Shown: positions 1 through 6,437, numbered from the stretch's first letter. The stretch: DNA of 9,769 bases from Methylococcaceae bacterium (GCA_013140465.1 JABFST010000301.1:1-9769), one strand, 5' to 3'. Notes: generated by a model from the sequence alone, not told the origin. Numbers and translations are program-made.

Positions 1-1
1 C

Positions 2-733
2 GGTTGGGACAGCTTTGTCGGCGCAGGGCCTATGCCGATGCGCCACGGCCTGACGATGGGCGAATTGGCGCTGTGGTTTGTCGCCACCTTAAAACTGGAC
101 GTGGATTGTCAGGTGTTGGCACTGCAAGATTGGCAGCCCGAAGCCGCGCCCGGTTATGGCTGGCCTTTAGGTGAACGCAGTTGGATTAATCCTAGCCCCA
201 ACGCCCCCAACTTATGGATGGCGCGTTGTTACGCAGGGACGGTCATGCTAGAAGGCACAAGCTTGTCCGAAGGCCGTGGCACAACCCGTCCTTTAGAAGT
301 GTTTGGCGCACCCGATATGCACGCAGGGCAGTTGATTAAAACCATGCACAAACTGGCCCCGCAGTGGTTGGCGGGCTGCCATTTGCGCGAATGTTGGTTT
401 GAACCGACTTTCCACAAACACGCCGGACAACTGTGTGCGGGCATACAAATACATGTGGAAGATCCGTACTACCAGCATCTGGGGTTTCGCCCTTGGCGTT
501 TACAGGCATTGGCGTTTAAAGCGTTGCGCACACAACAGCCGGATTACCCGCTATGGCGCGATTTTCCTTATGAATACGAACTCGACCGCCTCGCCATTGA
601 TGTCATCAACGGCTCCAGCCTGTTACGCGAGTGGGTAGACGATGCCGCCGCCACACCCGCAGACTTGGAACCTTTGCTACAGGCAGACGAACAGGCATGG
701 GCTGCTGAACGCAAGGCGTATTTGTTGTATTAG
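2..733 (+). CDS. NamZ/DUF1343-type exo-beta-N-acetylmuramidase, C-terminal part (5' end outside window)
   Basis: The reading frame is open from base 2 to the TAG at 731-733, giving about 243 residues. The family is usually around 400 residues, so the N-terminal part lies upstream of the window and the first ATG at 32 is probably internal. Family hallmarks are visible: PMRHGLTMGELALW near the start, then a PSPN motif, then EGTSLSEGRGTTRPLEVFGAP, and near the end the LDRLAIDVINGSSLLREW segment. These match DUF1343 (PF07075), whose characterised member NamZ of Bacillus subtilis removes terminal N-acetylmuramic acid from peptidoglycan fragments (family GH171). A role in cell-wall turnover or recycling, outside the cytoplasm, is inferred from the family; the signal peptide would be in the missing part. 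It converges on the vsr-yggX-mutY block. The family call is firm, but substrate specificity in this organism is not shown. Confidence 0.87.
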   Translation, partial: GWDSFVGAGPMPMRHGLTMGELALWFVATLKLDVDCQVLALQDWQPEAAPGYGWPLGERSWINPSPNAPNLWMARCYAGTVMLEGTSLSEGRGTTRPLEVFGAPDMHAGQLIKTMHKLAPQWLAGCHLRECWFEPTFHKHAGQLCAGIQIHVEDPYYQHLGFRPWRLQALAFKALRTQQPDYPLWRDFPYEYELDRLAIDVINGSSLLREWVDDAAATPADLEPLLQADEQAWAAERKAYLLY

Positions 734-816
734 AAGACCAAACAGCTAGAGACTGTGAAAGAATTAACGTAAGCTTGCTCATCGGAATGAAAAAACATGT
801 TTTTTCACTCCAGCCC
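734..816. other. Intergenic spacer with an A/T palindrome
   Basis: This short spacer separates the muramidase gene from the REP-like element. It contains a perfect 16-bp palindrome, AAAAAACATGTTTTTT, at 790-805. With an A-T-only stem and a 4-nt loop it would be a weak hairpin, but the T run could help end transcription of the muramidase gene. I see no promoter or small ORF I would trust here. Confidence 0.4.
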
Positions 817-938
817 TGTAGGCCGGAATAAGCCGATTTGAGCGTAAGCGAGTAGCGGCGTTTCCGGCAAATCGTGGGCGCGGTGTGCCGGAAACAGCCG
901 TTTTCACTTGCGTTCAAACGGCTTTATTCCGGCCTACA
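817..938. repeat. REP-like 122-bp palindromic element, full copy
   Basis: The ends are exact 15-bp inverted repeats, TGTAGGCCGGAATAA at 817-831 and its complement at 924-938. Between them three further stems can form: 832-835 with 856-859, 860-869 with 886-895 (GTTTCCGGCA/TGCCGGAAAC), and 897-903 with 916-922. The result is a cloverleaf. Alternatively the outer arms pair over about 35 positions with two single-base bulges and a few mismatches. The GTAGGCCGG core resembles enterobacterial REP/BIME units, which sit 3' of genes. This copy lies between the convergent muramidase and vsr genes, just beyond the vsr stop. No transposase gene is present, so any mobility would have to be supplied from elsewhere. 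Confidence 0.75.
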
Positions 939-945
939 AGGCTTA
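861..945. repeat. Direct repeat copy 1 (85 bp) at the 3' end of vsr
   Basis: By eye this stretch matches 1430-1514 with about six substitutions in 85 bases and no gaps. It overlaps the vsr stop codon (943-945). The shared block is the central hairpin plus the right half of the larger palindrome. The left half, 817-859, has no counterpart beside copy 2. Confidence 0.85.
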
Positions 946-1407
946 TAACTCACTAAATTCATCATAAACTGGCAGCTCAAAATACTCCGCATTGCTACGC
1001 AGCCAAGCCGCCAAATGCTGTAGGCTTGCCGCCCTTAGTTTTGGCTTTAAGCCACATTCCCACACGATGGCTGCTCGCCAGCCCAAAATCTTTAGCTGGT
1101 ACAGCACTTTTTGGTCACGCGCGACATTACGCGCAAATTTTTGCGCCCAAAAATCCGGCCTGGTTTTGGGCAAATGGCTAGCTTTGCAACCCTCATGCTG
1201 ATGCCAAAAACAGCCGTTGATAAACACGACCGCATGGTATTTGCGCAATACCAAATCGGGGCAACCAGGTAGTTTTTTGTTGTGTAGGCGAAAGCGGAAA
1301 CCCTGTTTATGTAGGGCCGAACGCACCCATTTTTCAGGTTTTGTGTGTTGGCTGCGGATAGCCGCCATCGTGCGTGAGCGGGCGGCGGGATCGATACGGT
1401 CAGTCAT
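943..1407 (-). CDS. vsr: Very short patch repair endonuclease (Vsr)
   Basis: The 154-residue product matches Vsr, which nicks 5' of the T in T:G mismatches arising from deaminated 5-methylcytosine. Visible motifs in order are the N-terminal RSRTMAAIRSQHTKPE segment, the catalytic-core PGCPDLV with the metal-binding Asp, FINGCFWHQHEGC with the active-site His and zinc-site residues, FWAQKFARNVARD, and GWRAAIVWECGL. I chose the ATG at 1405-1407 because an E. coli-like Vsr N-terminus begins there. The frame stays open to an earlier ATG at 1476, but that extension (MKTGVSGTPHPRFAGN...) is only the translated flanking repeat. The ribosome site is weak (ACAGG a few bases upstream). Vsr normally accompanies a cytosine-C5 methyltransferase such as Dcm, and none lies in this window. 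The gene follows yggX on the same strand and is bracketed by 85-bp direct repeats, which suggests an inserted or exchanged cassette. Confidence 0.93.
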   Translation of the reverse strand: MTDRIDPAARSRTMAAIRSQHTKPEKWVRSALHKQGFRFRLHNKKLPGCPDLVLRKYHAVVFINGCFWHQHEGCKASHLPKTRPDFWAQKFARNVARDQKVLYQLKILGWRAAIVWECGLKPKLRAASLQHLAAWLRSNAEYFELPVYDEFSEL

Positions 1408-1429
1408 GCGCCTGTCATTGTGTTGGCTG

Positions 1430-1514
1430 TTTCCGGCAAATCGTGGGTGCGGTGTGCCGGAAACGCCCGTTTTCACTTACGTTCAAACGGCCTTATTCCG
1501 GCCTACAAAGCTTA
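1430..1514. repeat. Direct repeat copy 2 (85 bp) at the 3' end of yggX
   Basis: This is the second copy of the sequence at 861-945, in the same orientation. It keeps the hairpin GTTTCCGGCA...TGCCGGAAAC (1429-1438 with its partner at about 1455-1464) and the CGTTCAAACGGC...TTCCGGCCTACA tail. It lacks the left arm that makes copy 1 a complete palindrome. It overlaps the yggX stop codon (1512-1514), just as copy 1 overlaps the vsr stop, so both copies occupy the same position relative to a gene end. It fills most of the 104-bp gap between yggX and vsr and could stabilise the 3' end of the mutY-yggX mRNA. Confidence 0.85.
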
Positions 1515-1784
1515 CGCCTTAGGCGGCACATAACCCTCAGGCATTTCGTCATTGCCTTCAAACAAAAACTTTTGTCTTTCTGTGGCTAAAAACGCCCGGG
1601 CTTTGGGGTCGTAACTGGCGAGTTTGTATTCATTAATCAGCATGGTTTGTTTGCTTAGCCATTCTTGCCACGCTTGTTTGGAGATGTGTTCGGCAATTTC
1701 CAAACCCTTGGGGCCTGGGAACGGTGGCTCGTCCAAGACTTCGGCGGATTCGCCCAGTTTTACGCAGTTTACTAATTTGGCCAT
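1512..1784 (-). CDS. yggX: Probable Fe(2+)-trafficking / oxidative damage protection protein YggX
   Basis: The 90-residue cytoplasmic product has the usual family length and is recognisable throughout: NCVKLGESAEVLDEPPFPG with the single conserved Cys near residue 7, then GLEIAEHISKQAWQEWLSKQTMLINEY, and a C-terminal FLFEGNDEMPEGYVPP tail. In E. coli and Salmonella, YggX limits oxidative damage to Fe-S clusters and has been proposed to handle ferrous iron. The gene starts three bases after the mutY stop, so the two are translationally close and almost certainly co-transcribed, as in other gammaproteobacteria. The pairing makes sense because MutY carries a 4Fe-4S cluster. The ribosome site is AGAGAG within the last mutY codons. 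The start is unambiguous. Confidence 0.96.
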   Translation of the reverse strand: MAKLVNCVKLGESAEVLDEPPFPGPKGLEIAEHISKQAWQEWLSKQTMLINEYKLASYDPKARAFLATERQKFLFEGNDEMPEGYVPPKA

Positions 1785-1787
1785 GTC

Positions 1788-2831
1788 TTACTCTCTTAGG
1801 TGTTGTTGCAATAGTTGTTTTATCGGTGCGGGCAAGCCCAGCGCGTTGATCTGCCCTGCGTTATACCAGACTGCCGTGTTTGCTTCCATCACAAAATCGG
1901 TGTGGTTTTCGGCTTGGATAAGCACGGGCGTGTAATCCAAGTGGTAATGCGAAAACGTATGCCGCCGCATAGCGAGTGTTTGGCAACTGGCTATGCGCAG
2001 GTGTTGGCGGTGGCACCACGCGTGCAAGGCATCTTCGTCGGCAAATTCGGGCAAACTCCACAAGCCACCCCAAATACCCGTAGGCGGTCTTTTTTCTAGC
2101 AATAGTTGTTGGTCTGGGTTAGTCAACAACAATAAGTGCAACTGTTGTATCGGCAAGATTTTGCTGGGTTTGGGCGTAGGCAATTGTGCGACTACGCCCA
2201 AGTGCTTGGCTACGCAAGCGTCCGCTAAGGGACAGCGGTCACACGCAGGGCGGCTACGCGTACAGACGGTTGCGCCTAAGTCCATCATCGCTTGGGTGTA
2301 ATCGGCAACGCGCAGCAATGGCGTGTATTCTGTGCTGATCGCCCACAAGATTTTGTTGATGTCGCTGCTGCCCGTCCATCCATACACCGCCTTAAAACGT
2401 GCCAATACCCGCCGGACATTGCCATCCAATATCGCATGGCGTTGTTTAAAGACGATGCTTAAAATCGCCCCTGCGGTCGATAAGCCTATGCCCGGCAAGG
2501 CGGTAAGTTCGTCTAAGGTATCAGGAAAATAGCCGCGTTCAGCGATCAGTTGTGCGGTTTTGTGCAGATTTCGCGCCCTGGCGTAATAGCCCAAACCAGC
2601 CCAGCGGTGCAAAACGTCGTCTAGCGGTGCGCGCGCCAAATCTTCCAGCGTCGGGTATTGGGCAATAAACACATTAAAGTAAGGGATGACCGTAGCCACT
2701 TGGGTTTGTTGCAGCATGGTTTCCGATAGCCACACGCGGTAGGGGCTGAGGTCTTGTTGCCAAGGCAAATCTTTGCGCCCATGCTGGTCAAACCAATCGA
2801 GAACGCGGTGTTGGAAGTGTTCGGGGTTCAT
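1788..2831 (-). CDS. mutY: A/G-specific adenine DNA glycosylase MutY
   Basis: The 347-residue protein removes adenine mispaired with 8-oxoguanine or guanine in base excision repair. The catalytic Glu37 lies in SETMLQQTQV (residues 36-45). The helix-hairpin-helix is LPGIGLSTAGAI (112-123), followed by the conserved Asp136 in ILDGNVRRVLARF. The four 4Fe-4S ligands are Cys190, Cys197, Cys200 and Cys206, with the canonical C-x6-C-x2-C-x5-C spacing. The C-terminal NUDIX-like domain that reads 8-oxoG starts near residue 225 and contains the HTFSHYHL motif (291-298), the counterpart of the FSH loop in known MutY proteins. Length and all key residues are normal, so the enzyme is predicted active. It heads the mutY-yggX operon and diverges from the small membrane-protein gene at 2967. 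Confidence 0.97.
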   Translation of the reverse strand: MNPEHFQHRVLDWFDQHGRKDLPWQQDLSPYRVWLSETMLQQTQVATVIPYFNVFIAQYPTLEDLARAPLDDVLHRWAGLGYYARARNLHKTAQLIAERGYFPDTLDELTALPGIGLSTAGAILSIVFKQRHAILDGNVRRVLARFKAVYGWTGSSDINKILWAISTEYTPLLRVADYTQAMMDLGATVCTRSRPACDRCPLADACVAKHLGVVAQLPTPKPSKILPIQQLHLLLLTNPDQQLLLEKRPPTGIWGGLWSLPEFADEDALHAWCHRQHLRIASCQTLAMRRHTFSHYHLDYTPVLIQAENHTDFVMEANTAVWYNAGQINALGLPAPIKQLLQQHLRE

Positions 2832-2909
2832 GGTTTTGGCGGGGTTTTCCGTAAAATTTCGCGGGTATTAAAAAAACTGCCGATAGGCTATGATGGTCTA
2901 GCAGCCTGG

Positions 2910-2938
2910 CGGACAATAACAGCGGCCTAAGGCATAAT
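2910..2938 (+). promoter_or_regulatory. Candidate sigma-70 promoter for the 2967 gene
   Basis: CGGACA at 2910-2915 and CATAAT at 2933-2938 are separated by 17 bp, matching TTGACA at 4 of 6 positions and TATAAT at 5 of 6. This lies about 30 bp upstream of the start codon, in the mutY-divergent gap. It is a motif match only. The mutY promoter must lie in the same 135-bp gap, but I cannot place it convincingly. Confidence 0.35.
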
Positions 2939-2966
2939 TAAATAATAACTGACGAGGGGGTGTAAG

Positions 2967-3260
2967 ATGATGTTTTTAGCTAAACTGGCAGGTATTTTAG
3001 TGCTGGTGTGGTTTTTTTTGACGGCAAAAGATAAGGGTCAAGAGCCTTTTAAATGGGCGATTATCGGGCTGGTGGGATATTGGTTGACGTGGTGGGCGAT
3101 TAAGCTGACCGTCGTGACGGCATTGTCGGGCTTAGTGGCAAAAAGCGCGTTGATGACGTTTTTGGTAATCCAAATACCCGCGCTGTGTGCGATTGCCGCC
3201 GCTGTTGTCATCAGAAAAAAACTGTTGGCAGATGCGGCTGAAAAAAACGGGGAAAGCTAA
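2967..3260 (+). CDS. Small membrane protein of unknown function
   Basis: The 97-residue product is mostly hydrophobic, with three likely membrane segments at about residues 4-20, 29-52 (Trp-rich: YWLTWWAIKL) and 61-82, and a basic then acidic tail (RKKLLADAAEKNGES). A strong ribosome site, GAGGGGG at 2954-2960, stands about 6 bases before the ATG and supports this start. The first two codons are both Met, so translation may begin one codon later. I do not recognise the family and propose no function. It is transcribed away from mutY and toward the peroxiredoxin gene, from which a strong hairpin separates it, so it appears to be a single-gene unit. The good ribosome site and coherent membrane topology argue that it is real. 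Confidence 0.75.
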   Translation: MMFLAKLAGILVLVWFFLTAKDKGQEPFKWAIIGLVGYWLTWWAIKLTVVTALSGLVAKSALMTFLVIQIPALCAIAAAVVIRKKLLADAAEKNGES

Positions 3261-3268
3261 AGCGGTAG

Positions 3269-3301
3269 TTCAAGGTTCAAGCACGCGGCTTGAACCTTGA
3301 A
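3269..3301. terminator. Bidirectional intrinsic terminator candidate
   Basis: A perfect 14-bp inverted repeat, TTCAAGGTTCAAGC at 3269-3282 and its complement at 3288-3301, encloses a 5-nt loop. It sits between the convergent 2967 gene (stop at 3260) and the peroxiredoxin gene (stop at 3314). On the plus strand it runs into a short T-rich stretch. The U tract is modest in both directions, so efficiency is uncertain, but position and stem quality fit a shared terminator. Confidence 0.72.
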
Positions 3302-3313
3302 TTTCATTACTGA

Positions 3314-3916
3314 CTATAATTTGTCAGCATTTTTATCCAAATATTCAGCAACGCCTGCTGGGCTTGCATTCATGCCCGCATCGCCTTTGTTCCAGCCCGC
3401 TGGGCACACTTCGCCGTGTTCTTCGTGGAATTGTAAAGCATCAACAATACGGATCAGTTCGTCAATGTTACGGCCTAATGGCAGGTCGTTGACGACTTGA
3501 TGACGCACCAAACCGCTGCGGTCAATTAAGAAAGTACCGCGATAAGCCACGCCGATAGCATGTTCAACATCATAATCTTTAGCGATAGAATGGGTTAAAT
3601 CCGCCGCCATAGTGTAACGGACTGGGCCAATACCGCCTTGGTTGATTGGGGTGTTGCGCCATGCGTTGTGAGTGAAGTGTGAGTCGATGGATACGGCAAC
3701 AACTTCAACGCCACGGCTGGTCAATTCGTCAATACGGTGATCCAATGCGATCAGCTCGCTAGGGCAGACGAAAGTGAAGTCTAGTGGATAGAAAAATACG
3801 ACTGCATATTTGCCGCTAGTTGCAGCAGAAAAGCTGAATGAATCAACTATTTGGCCGTCAGCCAACACGGCAGGGACTGTAAAATCAGGGGCTTGTTTAC
3901 CGACTAAAACGCTCAT
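3314..3916 (-). CDS. Typical 2-Cys peroxiredoxin (AhpC/Prx1 type)
   Basis: The 200-residue cytosolic thiol peroxidase reduces hydrogen peroxide, organic peroxides or peroxynitrite. The peroxidatic Cys51 is in FYPLDFTFVCPSE (residues 42-54), the resolving Cys171 is in GEVCPAGW, and a conserved active-site Arg is likely in VRYTMAADLTH (99-109) or nearby. A GGIG motif is present at 94-97, and the C-terminal tail ends AEYLDKNADKL with YL where eukaryotic sensitive enzymes have YF. I chose the ATG at 3914-3916 because MSVLVGKQAPDF is the normal family start and GGAGA (3923-3927) lies 6 bases ahead. The frame extends ten codons further to 3946, but without a ribosome site. No ahpF-like reductase is adjacent, so electrons probably come from a thioredoxin system encoded elsewhere. 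It is apparently monocistronic. Family certainty is high, subclass name less so. Confidence 0.93.
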   Translation of the reverse strand: MSVLVGKQAPDFTVPAVLADGQIVDSFSFSAATSGKYAVVFFYPLDFTFVCPSELIALDHRIDELTSRGVEVVAVSIDSHFTHNAWRNTPINQGGIGPVRYTMAADLTHSIAKDYDVEHAIGVAYRGTFLIDRSGLVRHQVVNDLPLGRNIDELIRIVDALQFHEEHGEVCPAGWNKGDAGMNASPAGVAEYLDKNADKL

Positions 3917-3968
3917 TATTTGTCTCCAAAAATAGTGTAAAAGCAAAAGGTTATGGACTTGCGACTCG

Positions 3969-4025
3969 CCACTGTTGCAGTGGTATCCGGTTATTGTACA
4001 CCGGATTAGTAGGGAATTCTCTACT
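3969..4025. promoter_or_regulatory. Three consecutive dyads upstream of the peroxiredoxin gene
   Basis: Three inverted repeats follow one another 50-110 bp before the peroxiredoxin start. They are CCACTG-ttg-CAGTGG at 3969-3983, ATCCGG with CCGGAT at 3985-4006, and an 18-bp near-palindrome at 4008-4025 centred on GAATTC (AGTAG arms, one mismatched pair). On the minus strand TACAAT (complement of 3993-3998) is a -10-like hexamer inside the middle dyad. The outer palindrome would then lie near the -35 region, a plausible operator position. The spacing does not fit the OxyR consensus, and no regulator can be named. Confidence 0.35.
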
Positions 4026-4064
4026 GTTGTGCATTTTCAGCAATTCTTATGATGGCTGTATGCG

Positions 4065-4096
4065 CCGTCATTCCGGCATTTGTGCCGAAATGACGG
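4065..4096. repeat. Short palindrome (CCGTCATTCCGGCA type) downstream of the cytochrome c gene
   Basis: CCGTCATTCCGGCA at 4065-4078 pairs with TGCCGAAATGACGG at 4083-4096 over 14 positions with one mismatch, leaving a 4-nt loop. A second, longer-range pair, GGGCGA at 4095-4100 with TCGCCC at 4121-4126, lies beside it. It sits 42 bp beyond the stop of the oxidase operon. It may terminate that operon or protect the mRNA, although no U tract follows on the minus strand. The sequence type is common among dispersed proteobacterial repeats. Confidence 0.5.
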
Positions 4097-4137
4097 GCGA
4101 TACCCCCTAGGCGTTTGCAATCGCCCCTATTATCCGA

Positions 4138-4809
4138 TTACCGCAATTGCTGGTAATACGCCGCCAATTCCTTAATTTCGTCCTCACTCAGTTGTTCGGC
4201 TATCAAGCGCATCCGGCTATAAACGTCGTTATGGCGTTCGCCGCTTTTATACGCCAATAAAGTGCGGGCAAAATAGTCGGCTTGTTGGCCCGCCAGCGCG
4301 GGGATGTCTTGCTTTTCGCCTAAACCCTTGCTGCCGTGGCAAACAAAACACGGCGGTAAGAGTCGTTTGCCGTCGCCCGCTTCCACCATGTGTTCGGCAC
4401 GCGCCAGATTTTGCTTGCTGGCTATGCTGGCAGCACGCGGCAGAGTGGCGAACCATGCCGCCACATCAGCCGTGTCTTGGGCATTTAAACCTTGGGCGAT
4501 GCTTTGCATTTGGGCGTGCTGACGGCTACCGTCGGCATAATCGCGCAATTGCTTGTAAGTATAAGTGGCGACTTGTCCGGCAATAGCGGGTACGGCGGGC
4601 AAGGTTTCGTCATCTTGCACCGCTTCCGCTACGCCTAGCCCTTGTTCGCCATGACAACCTGCACACTGCGCCGCTAGGGTTTTGCCGTGTTCGGGGTCGG
4701 CATTTTTGACCACATTAAGGGTTGCGGCTGTCCAAGCAATTTTAGAAGCCGGTTCGGCTTGGGCTGACCAAGGTGCGACCAAGGCCAGCAATAAAAGCAT
4801 TCGTTTCAT
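4138..4809 (-). CDS. Periplasmic di-haem cytochrome c (c4/c553-like)
   Basis: The 223-residue precursor has a signal peptide, MKRMLLLLALVAPWSAQA, probably cleaved after Ala18. Two class I cytochrome c domains follow, with haem motifs CAGCH (residues 49-53) and CFVCH (154-158). Likely axial Met ligands are Met101 (QMQSIAQGL) and the Met in SRMRLIAEQL near residue 210. Paired domains of this length resemble cytochrome c4, which carries electrons to terminal oxidases. I chose the ATG at 4807-4809 because the signal peptide begins there. The frame runs further upstream to 4935 only by overlapping subunit I in another frame. The gene begins two bases after the subunit I stop, with a GGGGA ribosome site inside the subunit I tail, so translation is probably coupled. 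It is the likely electron donor to the oxidase, inferred from operon position. Confidence 0.92.
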   Translation of the reverse strand: MKRMLLLLALVAPWSAQAEPASKIAWTAATLNVVKNADPEHGKTLAAQCAGCHGEQGLGVAEAVQDDETLPAVPAIAGQVATYTYKQLRDYADGSRQHAQMQSIAQGLNAQDTADVAAWFATLPRAASIASKQNLARAEHMVEAGDGKRLLPPCFVCHGSKGLGEKQDIPALAGQQADYFARTLLAYKSGERHNDVYSRMRLIAEQLSEDEIKELAAYYQQLR

Positions 4810-4811
4810 GA

Positions 4812-6437
4812 TTAAAATCCCCAAGGCGAAGAGCCTGTCGTGTCCATAAAAAAGAACTGTAAGATGGGATAGCCAAAACTGATGGCCATCAACACCGCAA
4901 TCACTTTGTTCCAGAGCGTAAAGTGATTCAGCCACTCCGGCAAGCTAGTGACGGCATGGATAGGTTCGGCAAATTCCAGTTCATCGGTGCAGGTTTCGCT
5001 GCTGGTGTTGAATTGGGTTTTAGCCAGCACATAGACAAACAAACACGCCGAACCCAGCAAGATTAAACCACCAAAAATCATCATAAATTCGTAGGGTTTC
5101 CAAGCTAAAGTAAGCAAATTGTTGTACACCACGGTGGAAATGCGCCGAGGTTGGCCTAACAGGCCCAACACATGCCAAGGCGTGGTCAATACGCTCATGC
5201 CGATAAACCACGTCCACAATTGCAACAAAGCCATCGAGTTGGACACCAACGGTTTTTTAGTCAGGATAGGCCACAAATAATAGGCCACGGCAAAATACAT
5301 GATGATGGTGGTGCCAGCAAAAATCAGGTGGAAATGTCCGGGTACCCACGCGGTGTTATGCACCATTGCATTCATCGCATAACTGGCGTTGACTACGCCA
5401 CCAAAGCCGCCAAAAATCAGCATCAGTAACGATAAGATAACCGACAGCACCATGGTGTTTGTCCACGGCAAGCTCAGTATCCAACCAAACAAGCCTTTGC
5501 CGCCGCGCAAACGTCCGGCAATTTCCAACGAAGCGATCACGGTAAAACCCGTCACCAAGGTAGGCAAGGCCACGACAAACGTGCCGATAGCGTGCAACAG
5601 CTTCCAACCTTTGGCTTGCTCAGGATCCATGTATAAATGATGGAAACCTATCGGCAAGGCAAACACTGCCAAGACAATAAACGCCAAGCGTGCCATTTCA
5701 TCGCTGAACAAATAGCCGCCCGCTTGTTTAGGCACAAACACATAAAACGCGATATAGGCCGGAATCAGCCAAAAATACACGATAGGGTGCAAAGTCCAGG
5801 CAAACAAGGTACGCGCCAAACCCGGATCAATGGTATCGATCCAACCCAAAGACCACGGGATTAATTGGAACAACACTTCCACCGCCACGCCCGCACTGGT
5901 CCATAACCATAACAACGCGTTCATCGTGGTGGCAAACATGGCGAGCGGTACAGGTTCGCCGACATGGGCTTTTTTCCACTGTAAAAACATCACCAACATA
6001 ATCGCGCACCATACCCACGACCCGACAACCAACAAGGTTGCGCCCAGATAAAACGCGACATGCGCGACAATCGGCGGATAAAAGGTATACAGTACCGAGG
6101 CGTTGCCGGACAGCAAGGGAATTGCCGCCAACACCACGCCCACCAACGCCACCCAAAACCCTAGCCACGCCAGCGGTTTATTCCACAGCGGTTGTTTTAA
6201 GGTGGTCGTGGCAATCGTATAGCCAAAGCCCATGATAAAAAAAGTGGTCAGTACAAACGCCATCAACACGCCGTGGGTGCTGACCGAAGCAAAATACACG
6301 CTAGGCGAGTCTAACGCGGTAATAAAGCCGCTGCGCTCCAGCACTTGGTATTCACCTAGCACACAGGCCACGGCAAAGGCCAAAAACGCGACCCATAAAT
6401 GGCTTAACACCAGTTTTCTTGTTGCTGCATCATTCAT
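4812..6437 (-). CDS. cbaA: ba3-type (B-family) haem-copper oxidase subunit I
   Basis: The 541-residue inner-membrane protein is the catalytic subunit that reduces O2 to water and pumps protons. Ligands are visible: His55 (THGVLMA) and His370 for the low-spin haem b, His217, His266 and His267 for CuB, and His368 in VPGHFHL for the high-spin haem. Tyr221 in LHPIVYFWLIPAY is the residue cross-linked to the CuB His. Distances between His217, Tyr221, His266/267, His368 and His370 equal those of Thermus thermophilus ba3 (233, 237, 282/283, 384, 386). About 13 membrane spans are expected, and the final one ends near FFFMDTTGSSPWGF. A-family D-channel motifs are not evident, consistent with a B-type, K-channel-only enzyme. 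A near-perfect AAGGAGGA ribosome site lies 8 bases upstream, inside the subunit II gene, and the two genes overlap by 8 bp. The family is often high-affinity; that property is not shown here. Confidence 0.95.
   Translation of the reverse strand: MNDAATRKLVLSHLWVAFLAFAVACVLGEYQVLERSGFITALDSPSVYFASVSTHGVLMAFVLTTFFIMGFGYTIATTTLKQPLWNKPLAWLGFWVALVGVVLAAIPLLSGNASVLYTFYPPIVAHVAFYLGATLLVVGSWVWCAIMLVMFLQWKKAHVGEPVPLAMFATTMNALLWLWTSAGVAVEVLFQLIPWSLGWIDTIDPGLARTLFAWTLHPIVYFWLIPAYIAFYVFVPKQAGGYLFSDEMARLAFIVLAVFALPIGFHHLYMDPEQAKGWKLLHAIGTFVVALPTLVTGFTVIASLEIAGRLRGGKGLFGWILSLPWTNTMVLSVILSLLMLIFGGFGGVVNASYAMNAMVHNTAWVPGHFHLIFAGTTIIMYFAVAYYLWPILTKKPLVSNSMALLQLWTWFIGMSVLTTPWHVLGLLGQPRRISTVVYNNLLTLAWKPYEFMMIFGGLILLGSACLFVYVLAKTQFNTSSETCTDELEFAEPIHAVTSLPEWLNHFTLWNKVIAVLMAISFGYPILQFFFMDTTGSSPWGF

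Noticed and set aside
606..917. Minus-strand ORF spanning the muramidase gene end and the palindrome
   Set aside because: It mixes antisense of a real gene with REP-like repeat and has no recognisable protein content.
1408..1476. Extended N-terminus for Vsr starting at 1476
   Set aside because: The extra 23 codons are translated flanking repeat with no Vsr similarity. The family N-terminus begins at the inner ATG.
861..1514. vsr as cargo of an insertion sequence or transposon
   Set aside because: Direct repeats are present, but no transposase or integrase gene is nearby and no short target duplication could be identified. A recombination cassette is the more cautious reading.
3984..4025. 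OxyR binding site upstream of the peroxiredoxin gene
   Set aside because: The dyad arms and spacing do not match the ATAG-N7-CTAT tandem consensus.
4810..4935. Extended N-terminus for the cytochrome c starting at 4935
   Set aside because: It lies wholly inside subunit I in another frame, and the signal peptide begins at the inner Met at 4809.
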